64,000 nucleotides of DNA from Corynebacterium endometrii (GTDB lineage Bacteria; Actinomycetota; Actinomycetes; Mycobacteriales; Mycobacteriaceae), in assembly GCF_004795735.1 (NCBI RefSeq), contig NZ_CP039247.1, forward strand, positions 1,488,001 through 1,552,000, read 5' to 3'. Under the pieces are notes generated by a model that saw nothing but the letters and a program-made list of their open reading frames with translations, was not told the origin of the DNA and did not search any database. Within the stretch, counting starts at the first letter, position 1. Each line of letters starts with the position of its first letter. The position numbers and the translations under genes were made by a program. Of this stretch, positions 50,528 to 59,837 are shown piece by piece.

Positions 50528-50802
50528 TGTGTTTTAGTCCGCTTCCTCCACAGGCCTTACCCCGCGCCACACCTCTGAGCCCTAAGCGGCATTGTTTAAG
50601 CCCGGCCTCCGGCCACCGCGGCGGTACCGACCTTATTCGTCCGCGTGGCCCCAACGTCCCTATCGAGGCGCCCAATGAAACGTCCCCGCCCTAACTAGAA
50701 ACACCTAACTAGAGGCAACCGGGGGCTATGGCGCCGCAACATCAAGTCATGGTGCGGGCAAGGGCCCAGCAACGGGCCTAACCCCAGCACGCCGAACCAA
50801 AA
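50528..50802. other. Spacer with no gene seen
   Basis: Between two convergent terminators. No reading frame or repeat that I can support. Confidence 0.5.
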
Positions 50803-50849
50803 AGCCACCCTGGGCCCCGCAAATAATTGATGCGGGGCCCAGGGTGGCT
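50803..50849 (-). terminator. Terminator of proS
   Basis: Perfect 18-bp stem AGCCACCCTGGGCCCCGC (50803-50820) with its complement at 50832-50849 and an 11-base AT-rich loop. TTTTTGG follows on the minus strand. Confidence 0.92.
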
Positions 50850-50863
50850 GTCAGCCGCGCGGA

Positions 50864-52645
50864 TTAATCGCGCAGGAGCTCGAGGAGCTTGTCTACGATC
50901 TGCTCGGCGGGAACCTCGAGGGTCTCCCCGCCGCGGATGCGCAGCTCAATGATCCCATCCGCGAAGGAGCGGCCCAAGATGGCCACAAAAGGCATGCCCA
51001 AAAGCTCAGCATCCTTGAACTTAACGCCGGGGCTCATCTTCGGGCGGTCATCGAAGAGGACCTCCACGCCAGCGGCATCGAGGTCAGCGACCAGCTTGTC
51101 ACCGGCCTCAATTGCGGCGGCATCCTTATTGGCCACGACAACGTGTACCTGGTAGGGCGCAACTGCAACCGGCCAGTTCAGGCCCTTGTCATCATGGCGC
51201 TGTTCCGCCAGAACGGCCATCATGCGGGAAATACCGATGCCGTAGGAGCCCATGGTTGGAACCGCGCGCTTGCCGTTTTCATCAAGGATCTGAACGTCCA
51301 TAGCCTCGGTGTACTTGCGGCCCAGCTGGAAGATGTGGCCAAGCTCAATGCCGCGAGCCAGGCTTAAGGTGCCGTGCCCCTCGGGAGCCTCATCGCCTTC
51401 TAGAATCTCCGCCGCCTCGACGTAACCATCGACGGTGAAGTCACGGCCGGCAACGCAGCCCACCACGTGGCGGTTCTTAGCGTCGGCGCCGGTAATCCAG
51501 GAGGAACCATTGACCACGCGTGGGTCCGCGTACACGCGCACTCCGTTGGCGTTGAGCGCGCGAGGGCCAACGTAACCCTTGATCAGGAAGTCGGAGGAGG
51601 CAAAGTCCTCCTCGGACGCAAGCTCAAACGTGGCGGGTTCCAGGGAAGCCTCCAGGCGCTTTTCATCCAGGGCACGATCGCCCGGAATGAGCACGGCGGC
51701 TAGGGCGGTCTGCTCGATCGGCTCCTTCTCCCCTTCCGGTACTACCTGCTCCGTCACCTTGATCATCATGCACTTCAGGGTGTCGGAGCCTTCAACCGGA
51801 CGGCCATCGATGGTGATGCCCTTAGACCGCGCCCATTCGACCAAGGCCTCGATGGTTTCTGAATCGGGGGTTTCATATTCTTGCGCCTCAGGCAGGCCCG
51901 TGGCGTCGATCTCGGCGGGAACCGGGGTCTTGACGGCCTCAACGTTGGCCGCGTACTCGCCGTCGGAGGAAACGACGAAGGTATCTTCTCCGTTTTCGGA
52001 ATGAGCCAAGAATTCCTCGGACGCGGAGCCTCCCATTGCGCCGGAGGTTGCCTGGCAGATGGAGTACTTGATGCCCAACCGGTCAAAGATCGCCTGGTAT
52101 GCCTTGCGGTGGCGCGCATAGGACTCATCGAGGCCCTCGTCAGACATATCGAAGGAGTAGGAATCCTTCATGACAAACTCGCGGCCGCGCAGGATGCCAG
52201 CGCGCGGGCGTGCCTCGTCGCGGTACTTGGTCTGGATTTGGTACAGGGTTACCGGGAAATCCTTATAGGAGTTGTACAGGTCTTTAACGGCCTGGGTGAA
52301 CATCTCCTCGTGCGTCGGGCCAAGCAGGTAATCGGCGCCCTTGCGGTCGTTGAGGCGGAAGAGTTCCTGGCCGTACTCATTCCAGCGGTTGGTAAGTTCA
52401 TACGGCTCACGCGGAAGCAGCGCGGGGAACAGCAGTTCCTGCCCACCAATCGCATTCATCTCTTCACGCACTACGCCTTCAAGCTTGCGCAGCGTGCGCA
52501 GGCCCAGAGGCAACCACGAGTAAATGCCGGGCGCCGCGCGGCGCACGTAGCCGGCCCGAACCAGCAGCTTGTGGCTAGGAACTTCAGCATCGGCAGGGTC
52601 CTCACGCAGGGTGCGCAGGAATAGCTCAGAAAGACGTGTAATCAT
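50864..52645 (-). CDS. proS: Prolyl-tRNA synthetase
   Basis: 593 residues, the bacterial type with an inserted YbaK-like editing domain (about 220-390). Class II motifs: an N-terminal [25 protein letters not shown]-like [21 protein letters not shown] (motif 2), and [16 protein letters not shown] (motif 3), followed by the anticodon-binding domain. TATATT (minus 52659-52654) is 8 bases before the ATG, so the message is probably leaderless. Divergent from yaaA. Confidence 0.97.
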   Translation of the reverse strand: MITRLSELFLRTLREDPADAEVPSHKLLVRAGYVRRAAPGIYSWLPLGLRTLRKLEGVVREEMNAIGGQELLFPALLPREPYELTNRWNEYGQELFRLNDRKGADYLLGPTHEEMFTQAVKDLYNSYKDFPVTLYQIQTKYRDEARPRAGILRGREFVMKDSYSFDMSDEGLDESYARHRKAYQAIFDRLGIKYSICQATSGAMGGSASEEFLAHSENGEDTFVVSSDGEYAANVEAVKTPVPAEIDATGLPEAQEYETPDSETIEALVEWARSKGITIDGRPVEGSDTLKCMMIKVTEQVVPEGEKEPIEQTALAAVLIPGDRALDEKRLEASLEPATFELASEEDFASSDFLIKGYVGPRALNANGVRVYADPRVVNGSSWITGADAKNRHVVGCVAGRDFTVDGYVEAAEILEGDEAPEGHGTLSLARGIELGHIFQLGRKYTEAMDVQILDENGKRAVPTMGSYGIGISRMMAVLAEQRHDDKGLNWPVAVAPYQVHVVVANKDAAAIEAGDKLVADLDAAGVEVLFDDRPKMSPGVKFKDAELLGMPFVAILGRSFADGIIELRIRGGETLEVPAEQIVDKLLELLRD

Positions 52646-52653
52646 GGTGTAAA

Positions 52654-52685
52654 AATATACCCCCTACAGCCGTGCCGGTTACTCT
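52654..52685. promoter_or_regulatory. Divergent leaderless promoters of proS and yaaA
   Basis: TATATT on the minus strand (52659-52654) serves proS. TACTCT on the plus strand (52680-52685) lies 6 bases before the yaaA ATG. The two genes share a 46-base spacer. Confidence 0.55.
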
Positions 52686-52691
52686 TGGGGG

Positions 52692-53450
52692 ATGCTCATT
52701 ATTCTTCCCCCGTCGGAAACCAAGGCCCATGGCGGCGATGGCGCACCGCTTGACTACACCACACTGTCATTCACGGAGCTCACGGACATCCGCAAGGATA
52801 TCGCCGCTGACCTGCAGGCACTGGATGTGGATGAAGCGTTGGCAGCTTTAAAACTCTCAGAGAAACTGCGCCCGGAGGCGGAAAGCAACCAGTCCCTCGA
52901 GGCATCCCCCACCATGCCCGCAATCTACCGGTACACGGGCGTGTTGTATGACGCCCTGGACGCCCCGTCCTTGCCGCGCGAAGCGCTTGAACGGCTCGCG
53001 GTAGGTTCCGCGCTCTTTGGTGTAGTCCGCGCCACGGATCCCATTCCGCATTACCGCCTGTCCGGTGGTTCCAAGTTGCCCGCGCGCGACGGTTCGCCCA
53101 CCCCCACCATGAAGAAGCGCTGGGGTACGGCAATTACCGATGCATTGACCAACGTTTGCGACGGAGAAGGCGAACTCATTATTGACTTGCGTTCCGGCAC
53201 GTACCAGACCCTCGGCAAGGTCAAGGACGCCGTGACGGTGCGCGTGGAGGCCATTCAGCCCGACGGCTCCCGCAAAGTAGTCTCACACTTTAACAAGCAC
53301 TACAAAGGTGAGCTTGCCCGCGTGCTGGCCTTATCCGGCGAGGACGCGCACAGCATTGAGGACGTCGAGGCCATTGCTACTTCCGCAGGCATGACGGTGG
53401 AAGGCCCCAAGGCGGGCTCCCTGGAGCTGACTTTGGTGGTAACCCCTTAG
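52692..53450 (+). CDS. yaaA: YaaA/DUF328 peroxide-stress protein
   Basis: 252 residues. YaaA family signature at both ends: LIILPPSETK at the N-terminus, and in the second half LIIDLRSGTYQTLG and HFNKHYKGELARVLA. In E. coli YaaA lowers free iron and protects DNA during peroxide stress and binds DNA. Divergent from proS. The S41 peptidase gene lies 69 bases downstream with its own -10 box. Confidence 0.92.
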   Translation: MLIILPPSETKAHGGDGAPLDYTTLSFTELTDIRKDIAADLQALDVDEALAALKLSEKLRPEAESNQSLEASPTMPAIYRYTGVLYDALDAPSLPREALERLAVGSALFGVVRATDPIPHYRLSGGSKLPARDGSPTPTMKKRWGTAITDALTNVCDGEGELIIDLRSGTYQTLGKVKDAVTVRVEAIQPDGSRKVVSHFNKHYKGELARVLALSGEDAHSIEDVEAIATSAGMTVEGPKAGSLELTLVVTP

Positions 53451-53519
53451 AAAACGCCAGCCTTAATTTCAGGGATACTCTGGACGTACTGACACAAATT
53501 TTCATCTATCCTTAAGGGC

Positions 53520-54515
53520 ATGCCAAAGAAACTTGCAATTGGTTGCGCAGGGTTCACACTCATCGCCGCCATCATCGCCGTAGCGGCCGTGTATTTCTAC
53601 GGCCCCATCTATGGCCCCAACGTCGTGGGAAAGCCTGTCTTCCTGACCAAGCCATCCCCCACTACGTACGTGGAGTCCGTACTTCGCGTAGCGGACCAGA
53701 AGGCAATTCACCGCAACTCACCGGACTATGCCCCGGCGCGCCGGGCCGCGCTCGACGCGGCAGAAAACGCCCAATCTTATGAGGATATTTACGGCCCGCT
53801 TGACGCGGCATTGAAGGCCGCGGGCGGCAAGCATTCTGGCATTTCCTCCCCACACCAATTGGCTGAGTCGGAGGAGAAAAGCCCGGCACAGTCTCCATCA
53901 GTCAACGCTCAGAACTCTATTGTGACGGTTACCGTGCCCGCACTTGATGGTTTTTCCAGTGATGGCCCTGCCTACGCGGAAACGCTAGCCCGCGGGCTTG
54001 ACGATGAGCTGCACGCCGGGGCGTGCGGTGTAATTGTGGATCTGCGCGGCAATACCGGTGGCGATATGGGGCCAATGCTGGCCGGGCTTTCGCCCATCCT
54101 TGCCGACGGCACCGCCATGGAGTTCTACGGCGGCGAAGGCAACATCAGCCAGGTAACTGTATCTGGAGGTTCGGTGACCGGCGGCGGTTCCCCGACCGAA
54201 GTAACAGGTATTTCTAAGCACAACGTACCCGTAGCGCTACTGACCGATAATCTGACCGCAAGTTCCGCCGAAGCGGTACTAGTATCTTTCGCCGGGCTGG
54301 ATAACGCCCAGTCCTTTGGCACCCCTACCGCCGGTTATGCCTCCGCGAACCAAGCCTTCGAGATGCCGGATGGTGCCGTAGTCCGCATCACCACGCTCCA
54401 ATATCGGGACCGCACCGGTCACGTGTACGAGGAAGCGCCCATCACCCCTGACGTAGAGACCACCGAAGCAGAAAAAGAAGCCCGTGCTTGGCTCAACGGC
54501 CAGTGCACGAGCTAA
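53520..54515 (+). CDS. S41-family peptidase, membrane-anchored
   Basis: 331 residues. An N-terminal signal anchor (about 4-27) places the catalytic domain outside the membrane. Tail-specific-protease core: VIVDLRGNTGGDMGPMLAGL and LLTDNLTASSAEAVLV, with the likely nucleophilic Ser, then FGTPTAGYASANQAFEMPDG. The Lys expected in the C-terminal-processing branch is not seen, which suggests the tricorn-like S41B branch. There is no obvious PDZ domain between the anchor and the catalytic region. TATCCT (53507-53512) 7 bases before the ATG points to a leaderless message. Cell-wall or secreted-protein turnover is a guess. Confidence 0.82.
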   Translation: MPKKLAIGCAGFTLIAAIIAVAAVYFYGPIYGPNVVGKPVFLTKPSPTTYVESVLRVADQKAIHRNSPDYAPARRAALDAAENAQSYEDIYGPLDAALKAAGGKHSGISSPHQLAESEEKSPAQSPSVNAQNSIVTVTVPALDGFSSDGPAYAETLARGLDDELHAGACGVIVDLRGNTGGDMGPMLAGLSPILADGTAMEFYGGEGNISQVTVSGGSVTGGGSPTEVTGISKHNVPVALLTDNLTASSAEAVLVSFAGLDNAQSFGTPTAGYASANQAFEMPDGAVVRITTLQYRDRTGHVYEEAPITPDVETTEAEKEARAWLNGQCTS

Positions 54516-54535
54516 ATATCAAGCCCGCGCAAGAC

Positions 54536-54658
54536 TTACTCATTGCCTTCATACACCGCGATAAAACGGCCCACTACGCCGCCCTGATGCGGCTTGTCAA
54601 TCGCATCTGGGATTTCAGCGTGGTTGATGGCATTCGCTGTCCTTAGAGAAGGAAGCAT
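54536..54658 (-). CDS. Possible small protein or gene remnant (40 aa)
   Basis: A 40-codon frame that reads like coding sequence (NAINHAEIPDAIDKPHQGG near the middle, ending RFIAVYEGNE). It is downstream of the DUF4921 gene on the same strand, in an otherwise empty 210-base gap. No ribosome site is visible before its ATG. It could be the C-terminal remnant of a deleted gene, a real small protein, or chance. I recognise no family. Confidence 0.25.
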   Translation of the reverse strand: MLPSLRTANAINHAEIPDAIDKPHQGGVVGRFIAVYEGNE

Positions 54659-54725
54659 TTACTTCCCACCGTACGGAAAAGTGGGACCCCGCGACTGCCC
54701 GTCCTTCACCATTGGCCTAGGTGCC

Positions 54726-56042
54726 CTATCCCAGGACAGGGTTATACAGCAGCGAGTTGCGCTCGAGGCGGCACTCCGTAGCCACGCGTATTCCGCTAGC
54801 TACACTGCCTTCATCTCGCAGCATGTACAGCTTGTCCACGATGCGGTCACGCAGGTCCCAAGGGGAAATGGTGTTGATGTAGATCTTGGTTCCGCCCTCG
54901 AAACCGGCCAGCGTTGAGATGCGCAGCTTAATCATTACCCGCCAAGGCTGGGACACGTCCACCACTGGCGCCTTGTGGTGCCATTCCTCATTGCATGGAA
55001 CATCTGGCCCAACCGCGGCGTGTGCAGCATGGACTAAGTCAGAAACGCCCCGGATTTCTTCCGGGCTCTGCAGCCATGGTTCGCACTGGGCGGATTTAGA
55101 GAAGACTTCTAGTGTTGGATATCGGTGTCCAAACCCGGCGAAGAGCACCGCGTGCTCGTTTTCGGCGATAACTAGGTTCCGGGATGCGGCGTAGTCCACT
55201 CCCCACTCGTTGTACATATTGGGGTTATGCCGCAGCATTTGCACCTCGCGAGTAGAGGCCATGCCACGGTCATCAACGGCCACGAGCTGCTTGTGCAGGT
55301 GCTCAAAGGATGCTCCGGCCGGCTTGAGCCAGTTTTGGAACGCCGCAACGTACGAGGCATAGCGGTTGCGCTCATACAAGTCCCGAATGGAATCCACCGT
55401 AAAGCCGATGAGCAGCGCATGCTCATCCGGGCTAAGGGTGCCGGAGGATGCAAGCTGGGAAGAGTTAGTTGCCCCTTCTACAAAGTGACGGGAGCTAATG
55501 ATGATGTCATGGCCACCGCCAAAGAAGTTATCCGCCTGTTCAAGCAGCTGCTCTTCGGACACCTCCGGATCAAGTTGTGCCGCCTTGCGCTTGAATTTCA
55601 CGGTGTCTAGCACGTGTTTGCGCCCCTGCGGATCGGCCATGTACCCCTCCATGCGCAAACGGGACGGTTCATCCATATCGTAGCCGTAGTTCGCGTGCCA
55701 ATACTCGTAGGACAGGATTTCAAAAAGGTTGGGAACCCGCCTAAATAATGGCGTCGTGGCATGGAGCTGACCTACCTGAACCCCGCGCAGGATGGTTCCA
55801 TCCTCTAGAATCCGGGATTTCTCCGGCGGGGTTTCCATGAGGCGCTCACTGCAAAATGCGCAGGTGTGCTTATTAGCGTCGGCGTCAAGCTCTTGCGGGG
55901 CTTCCCCTGGCTGGGACAGTGGACGGTTGCCTCTGCCCGGAACGGTCCATACCTCCGTGCCGGAGAATGGATTGACCTGTTTTACTGTGCCATCGGCCAT
56001 GGTTTGGATTGGCTCAATACGGCTAAACAGCTGTTCACTCAT
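54726..56042 (-). CDS. DUF4921 family protein (GalT/HIT-like)
   Basis: 438 residues. Resembles the actinobacterial DUF4921 family and, in outline, galactose-1-phosphate uridylyltransferases of the HIT superfamily. A CAFC pair near residue 60 could bind zinc. The central FEHLHKQLVAVDDRG has the H-x-H-x-Q pattern of a nucleotidyl-transfer active site. ISSRHFVEGATN and the C-terminal LRISTLAGFEGGTKIYIN are other conserved-looking parts. The substrate is unknown. TAGGAT (minus 56056-56051) is 8 bases before the ATG, so the message is probably leaderless. The C-terminus is at 54726. Confidence 0.72.
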   Translation of the reverse strand: MSEQLFSRIEPIQTMADGTVKQVNPFSGTEVWTVPGRGNRPLSQPGEAPQELDADANKHTCAFCSERLMETPPEKSRILEDGTILRGVQVGQLHATTPLFRRVPNLFEILSYEYWHANYGYDMDEPSRLRMEGYMADPQGRKHVLDTVKFKRKAAQLDPEVSEEQLLEQADNFFGGGHDIIISSRHFVEGATNSSQLASSGTLSPDEHALLIGFTVDSIRDLYERNRYASYVAAFQNWLKPAGASFEHLHKQLVAVDDRGMASTREVQMLRHNPNMYNEWGVDYAASRNLVIAENEHAVLFAGFGHRYPTLEVFSKSAQCEPWLQSPEEIRGVSDLVHAAHAAVGPDVPCNEEWHHKAPVVDVSQPWRVMIKLRISTLAGFEGGTKIYINTISPWDLRDRIVDKLYMLRDEGSVASGIRVATECRLERNSLLYNPVLG

Positions 56043-56356
56043 AGTCCCCGATCCTATCCCTTTGCCCTCATGCGGGCATATTCACCCGCCCCTAAACTGC
56101 CCGCCCCCGTATCCACTTCGCTCCTCCCAAACGGTCTTCAAGAAGCACCAACTGGCAAGCGGCGCTTCGGTTCAGCCCCACTCGCTGAAGGAGACAAGGC
56201 GCCCTCACATTTTTGAGCTGGTGGCTATTTTCCATTCGGTCAGCACACTAAACCCATCCCCTGCTCGGCCACATCGAAACAGCCTAGGTGCTCAACTCCC
56301 AGTCGGTGCCCAAAGCGCAACCCGGGGCCATGGGATTTTAAGTACCCTGGGTTGGT
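56043..56356. other. Divergent spacer between DUF4921 and selO genes
   Basis: 314 bases. Apart from the -10 boxes at its two ends (TAGGAT for DUF4921, TACCCT at 56343-56348 for selO), I see no gene or repeat. Confidence 0.5.
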
Positions 56357-57793
56357 ATGAACCTGCCATTCGACCTGCTCGATGATTACGCTTCATCCCT
56401 GCCGTTCATGGTCCGGACCACCGCACCTGAGCCACAGCCGGAGCCTAGCGTGGCCATAATCAACGAGCCTCTAGCCCAGGAACTGGGCCTGTCCCCTGAA
56501 TGGTTGCGCAGCGAGGAGGGAACCTCTTTCCTACTGGGACACGGCAATCCCAGCGATCAACCGCCACAAGCCATGGCCTACTCCGGACACCAATTCGGCC
56601 AGTTCAATCCGTATATGGGCGATGGCCGTGCGGCACTCCTGGGCGAGATACACACGCCACGCGGACTCATCGACATACATACAAAGGGCTCTGGCCTCAC
56701 GCCATGGTCCCGGCCCGGTTCGGATGGACGCGGCACCTTAAGTTCAATGCTCCGGGAATACCTCATCTCTGAAGCGCTTTATGGCCTAGGCATCCCCACG
56801 ACCCGCTCCCTTGCCGTCATCACTACTGGACGGCGAATTCAGCGAACCCGTGTTGAACCCAGCGCCGTGCTTGTGCGCACCGCTGCCTCCCATATCAGAG
56901 TGGGCACATTCCAATACGCCGCGCTCACCGGCGGGGAAACCGCCACCAAGGCGCTGGCGGATTATGCCATTGCCCGCCACTACCCCGAGCTGGAAGGGTT
57001 AACCGGACCGGAGAAGTACCGCGAATTCTTCCTAGCGGTGATGAAACGGCAGTGCCACACCGTGGCCCTGTGGCAGTCCAAAGGGTTTATACATGGGGTC
57101 ATGAACACGGATAACACCTCAATCTCCGGTGAAAGCATTGACTTCGGCCCGTGCGCGTTTATGGAGCAGTACTCACCATCTACGGTCTTTTCTTCCATTG
57201 ATACCGGTGGGCGTTACGCCTACGGCAATCAACCCGGAATCCTGGGCTGGAACTTGACCCGCCTGCTTGAAACCCTGCTTCCGCTGCTACACTCCGCCCC
57301 GGACAAAGCCCTCGACACTGCACAGGAAATAATTGCTATTTTCCCCGCCCACTATGAGCAGGCTTTTACCGCTGTGACCGCGCGGGGATTTGGCATTTCC
57401 CCGCAGCACCCGGAGGCGCAATCCCTTACTCGCGCTTATACCGAGGCCCTCGAAGAACACGCTCCTGACATCACAATCACAAACCGCGCCCTGGTAGATG
57501 CAGCCCAGGGTGACTACTCCCGGCTTAAACGCTTGCTTCCCGGCTCCGCTTTCCCATCCGCGCTCAAGGCTGCGAAACCTTCCCCCGAAGGCCTCGACAG
57601 ATTCCACCCGCTGACCATTCCGCGGAACAAGCCGCTAGATTTTGCTCTGTCTAACGCTAGCGATGGATTCACCGACGCATTCGATGACATCCTAACCAGC
57701 GTACAATCCCCTTTCGCTCCGCCACTCATACAGGAGCTTGCAACCCCTGATCCCGATGGTCTGGCGGGCTTCCGGACTTTCTGCGGAACCTAG
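56357..57793 (+). CDS. selO: Protein adenylyltransferase SelO (YdiU/UPF0061)
   Basis: 478 residues, the usual length. Pseudokinase-fold enzyme that transfers AMP to Ser, Thr or Tyr of proteins, linked to redox stress. Family landmarks: YSGHQFGQFNPYMGDGRA, IHTKGSGLTPWSR, HGVMNTDN with the catalytic Asp, and the DFG-like SIDFGPCAFM. It lacks a terminal selenocysteine/Cys motif; the protein ends FRTFCGT, with a Cys three residues from the end, which could be the equivalent. TACCCT 8 bases before the ATG suggests a leaderless message. Confidence 0.93.
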   Translation: MNLPFDLLDDYASSLPFMVRTTAPEPQPEPSVAIINEPLAQELGLSPEWLRSEEGTSFLLGHGNPSDQPPQAMAYSGHQFGQFNPYMGDGRAALLGEIHTPRGLIDIHTKGSGLTPWSRPGSDGRGTLSSMLREYLISEALYGLGIPTTRSLAVITTGRRIQRTRVEPSAVLVRTAASHIRVGTFQYAALTGGETATKALADYAIARHYPELEGLTGPEKYREFFLAVMKRQCHTVALWQSKGFIHGVMNTDNTSISGESIDFGPCAFMEQYSPSTVFSSIDTGGRYAYGNQPGILGWNLTRLLETLLPLLHSAPDKALDTAQEIIAIFPAHYEQAFTAVTARGFGISPQHPEAQSLTRAYTEALEEHAPDITITNRALVDAAQGDYSRLKRLLPGSAFPSALKAAKPSPEGLDRFHPLTIPRNKPLDFALSNASDGFTDAFDDILTSVQSPFAPPLIQELATPDPDGLAGFRTFCGT

Positions 57794-57817
57794 CACGATT
57801 GGAAACATAGGGACGCA

Positions 57818-57859
57818 TAAAAGGTCCTGGCACTGATTTCTCAGCGCCAGGACCTTTTA
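57818..57859. terminator. Bidirectional terminator between selO and mqo
   Basis: Perfect 14-bp stem TAAAAGGTCCTGGC (57818-57831) with GCCAGGACCTTTTA (57846-57859). It has A-run and T-run on its two sides and serves both convergent genes. Confidence 0.9.
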
Positions 57860-57890
57860 AGGAGCGGGCTACCCCGCGCGGTGAGAGGTC

Positions 57891-59393
57891 TTACTTCTCC
57901 TCAAGTTTCAGAGTCTTCTGGGTGAAGTCCCACATCTCATTGAAGAGCTTCTCATTCTTGGACAGCTTCTCGCCGTAAGAAGGAATCATTTCGTAGATCT
58001 TCTCAGACCAGCGGATCATGTGCTCGCCGAAGCAACGCTCCAGCAATTCGAGCATCACTGCTGGGGCGATGGAAGCGCCTGGGGATGCGCCGAGCAGACC
58101 AGCAATGTTGCCCTCTTGGTTGTTAACCACGGCCGTACCAAACTCCAGGGAACCGAAGTGAGGAGGCGTGTCAGGCTTGATGATTTGAACGCGCTGACCT
58201 GCAACGACGGTCTCCCAGTCCTCATTCTTCGCGTTAGGAACATACTCACGCAGTGTCTCCATGCGCGCGTCGAAGTCCTTCATGACCTCAGAAATCAGGT
58301 ACTTGGTCAGGCCAAACTCCTGGACGGCTACACCAAGGTAGGAAGGGATGTTAGATGGGCGAATGGACTTAAAGAGGTCCAGGTAGGATCCCTTCTTCAG
58401 GAACTTCGGAGTCCAACCACCGTAAGGACCAAACAGCAGGCCCTTTTCACCGTCAATAACACGGGTGTCTAGGTGGGGAACGGACATTGGTGGAGCGCCA
58501 ACCGCTGCCTTGCCGTACACCTTAGCCTGGTGCTGCTCGATGAGCTCAGGATTCTTGGCGCGCAGCCACAGGCCAGAAATTGGGAAGCCCGCGTAGCCGT
58601 TGACCTCACGCACGCCAGCCTTGCGCAGCAGATCCAGGGCGTAGCCGCCCGCACCAACGAATACGAACTTGGCCTTAACTACGGACACGTCACCGGTGTG
58701 AACGTTCTTGGAAGTGATCTTCCACGACGCGCCATCACGCTTGATGTTAGTTACTTCGTTGCCGTAGCGAACCTCGGTGCCTGCAGCCTTAGCCGCGGTG
58801 ATGAACTGCTTAGTCAGCGCACCAAAGTTAACGTCAGTACCAGCCTCGGACCAGGAGATAGCAACCTTCTGCGCATCGAAATCGCGGCCGTCAGCCATCA
58901 GGGGCAGCTTTTCGGAAAATACCGCATCGTCATCGGAAAACTGCATGTCCGGGAACATGTGGTTGTTAGACAAAGCCTCAAAGCGGCGCTTGAGGTACGT
59001 GGCCTGGGTAGCCCCCTGGGCGAAGGAGACGTGAGGAACCGAGTTAATGAATTCCTTTGGGTCGGTCAGGATGCCGTTATTGAGCTGATGGGACCAGAAC
59101 TGACGAGCAATCTGGAACTTCTCATTAATTCCCACGGCCTTAGAAACGTCAATCACGCCATTTTTCTCTGGAGTGTAGTTGAGCTCGCACAGTGCGGAGT
59201 GGCCCGTGCCTGCGTTGTTCCATGGTGAGGAGGACTCCAGCGCCGGGCCATCCAGGCGCTCGAAAATCATCTGGGTCCAGCTCGGCTCGAGCTCGCGGAT
59301 CATTGCGCCCAACGTGGCGCTCATGATACCTGCGCCAACGAGGGCTACATCTACTTCGTCTACGGCCTGCGTTGCATTCTTTGCGGGGGACAC
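57891..59393 (-). CDS. mqo: Malate:quinone oxidoreductase
   Basis: 500 residues. FAD-dependent, membrane-associated oxidation of malate to oxaloacetate with electrons passed to menaquinone, the main malate-oxidising step of the corynebacterial TCA cycle. The N-terminal VDVALVGAGIMSATLGAMI binds FAD. SSSPWNNAGTGHSALCELNYTP is a hallmark, here quoted in part, and GASPGASIAPAVMLELLERC closes the fold. GTG start with GGTAAGG upstream. The 444-base upstream region holds a 12-base palindrome. Confidence 0.97.
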   Translation of the reverse strand: MSPAKNATQAVDEVDVALVGAGIMSATLGAMIRELEPSWTQMIFERLDGPALESSSPWNNAGTGHSALCELNYTPEKNGVIDVSKAVGINEKFQIARQFWSHQLNNGILTDPKEFINSVPHVSFAQGATQATYLKRRFEALSNNHMFPDMQFSDDDAVFSEKLPLMADGRDFDAQKVAISWSEAGTDVNFGALTKQFITAAKAAGTEVRYGNEVTNIKRDGASWKITSKNVHTGDVSVVKAKFVFVGAGGYALDLLRKAGVREVNGYAGFPISGLWLRAKNPELIEQHQAKVYGKAAVGAPPMSVPHLDTRVIDGEKGLLFGPYGGWTPKFLKKGSYLDLFKSIRPSNIPSYLGVAVQEFGLTKYLISEVMKDFDARMETLREYVPNAKNEDWETVVAGQRVQIIKPDTPPHFGSLEFGTAVVNNQEGNIAGLLGASPGASIAPAVMLELLERCFGEHMIRWSEKIYEMIPSYGEKLSKNEKLFNEMWDFTQKTLKLEEK

Positions 59394-59837
59394 TATGCCT
59401 TACCTCTTTAGTGTTTCGGTTCTTTCATCACTAACGAACGAAAAGCCACGTCCTGCCCTAAGCGGGCATTCCGTGATTTTGTCGAATTCGTGCAGCAGCC
59501 CACAACCATTTTCCCGAGCCTAAAACAATAAAGCTGGTTTTAGAACAATTTCCAAAGGCGTAGCTACGCATTACCTGTCTACTTTACGCCCCCTGCCAAG
59601 AATTTGCCCCTACCTCCACCGTAATAATTTCCATTTCGCTCTATTAACCCGCGATTTACACTGTTAACCGCACTATTTAACGCCCAATTAAACTCAAGTT
59701 CTGGTTTGCATCCGCTCGGATTACGGGGCTGCCCTGCTAGAACCTCGCGTTGAAATTCTCAGTCAACCCCCACACGGCCCGCCGCCTCCTGAACCTAGAG
59801 ACGGCAAGCCAAACATTTTTTATCTAGAGTCAGTTCT
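59394..59837. other. AT-rich regulatory region between mqo and the hydrolase gene
   Basis: No gene seen. Distinctly AT-richer than the surroundings, with several TTAAC and TAATAA stretches that make -10 elements hard to assign. Contains the perfect palindrome GCGTAGCTACGC (59558-59569). TAGAGT (59825-59830) is 7 bases before the downstream ATG. Confidence 0.5.

Noticed and set aside
54594-54917. 107-codon plus-strand frame near the end of the DUF4921 gene
   Set aside because: It mostly overlaps DUF4921 antisense, and its peptide has no recognisable feature.
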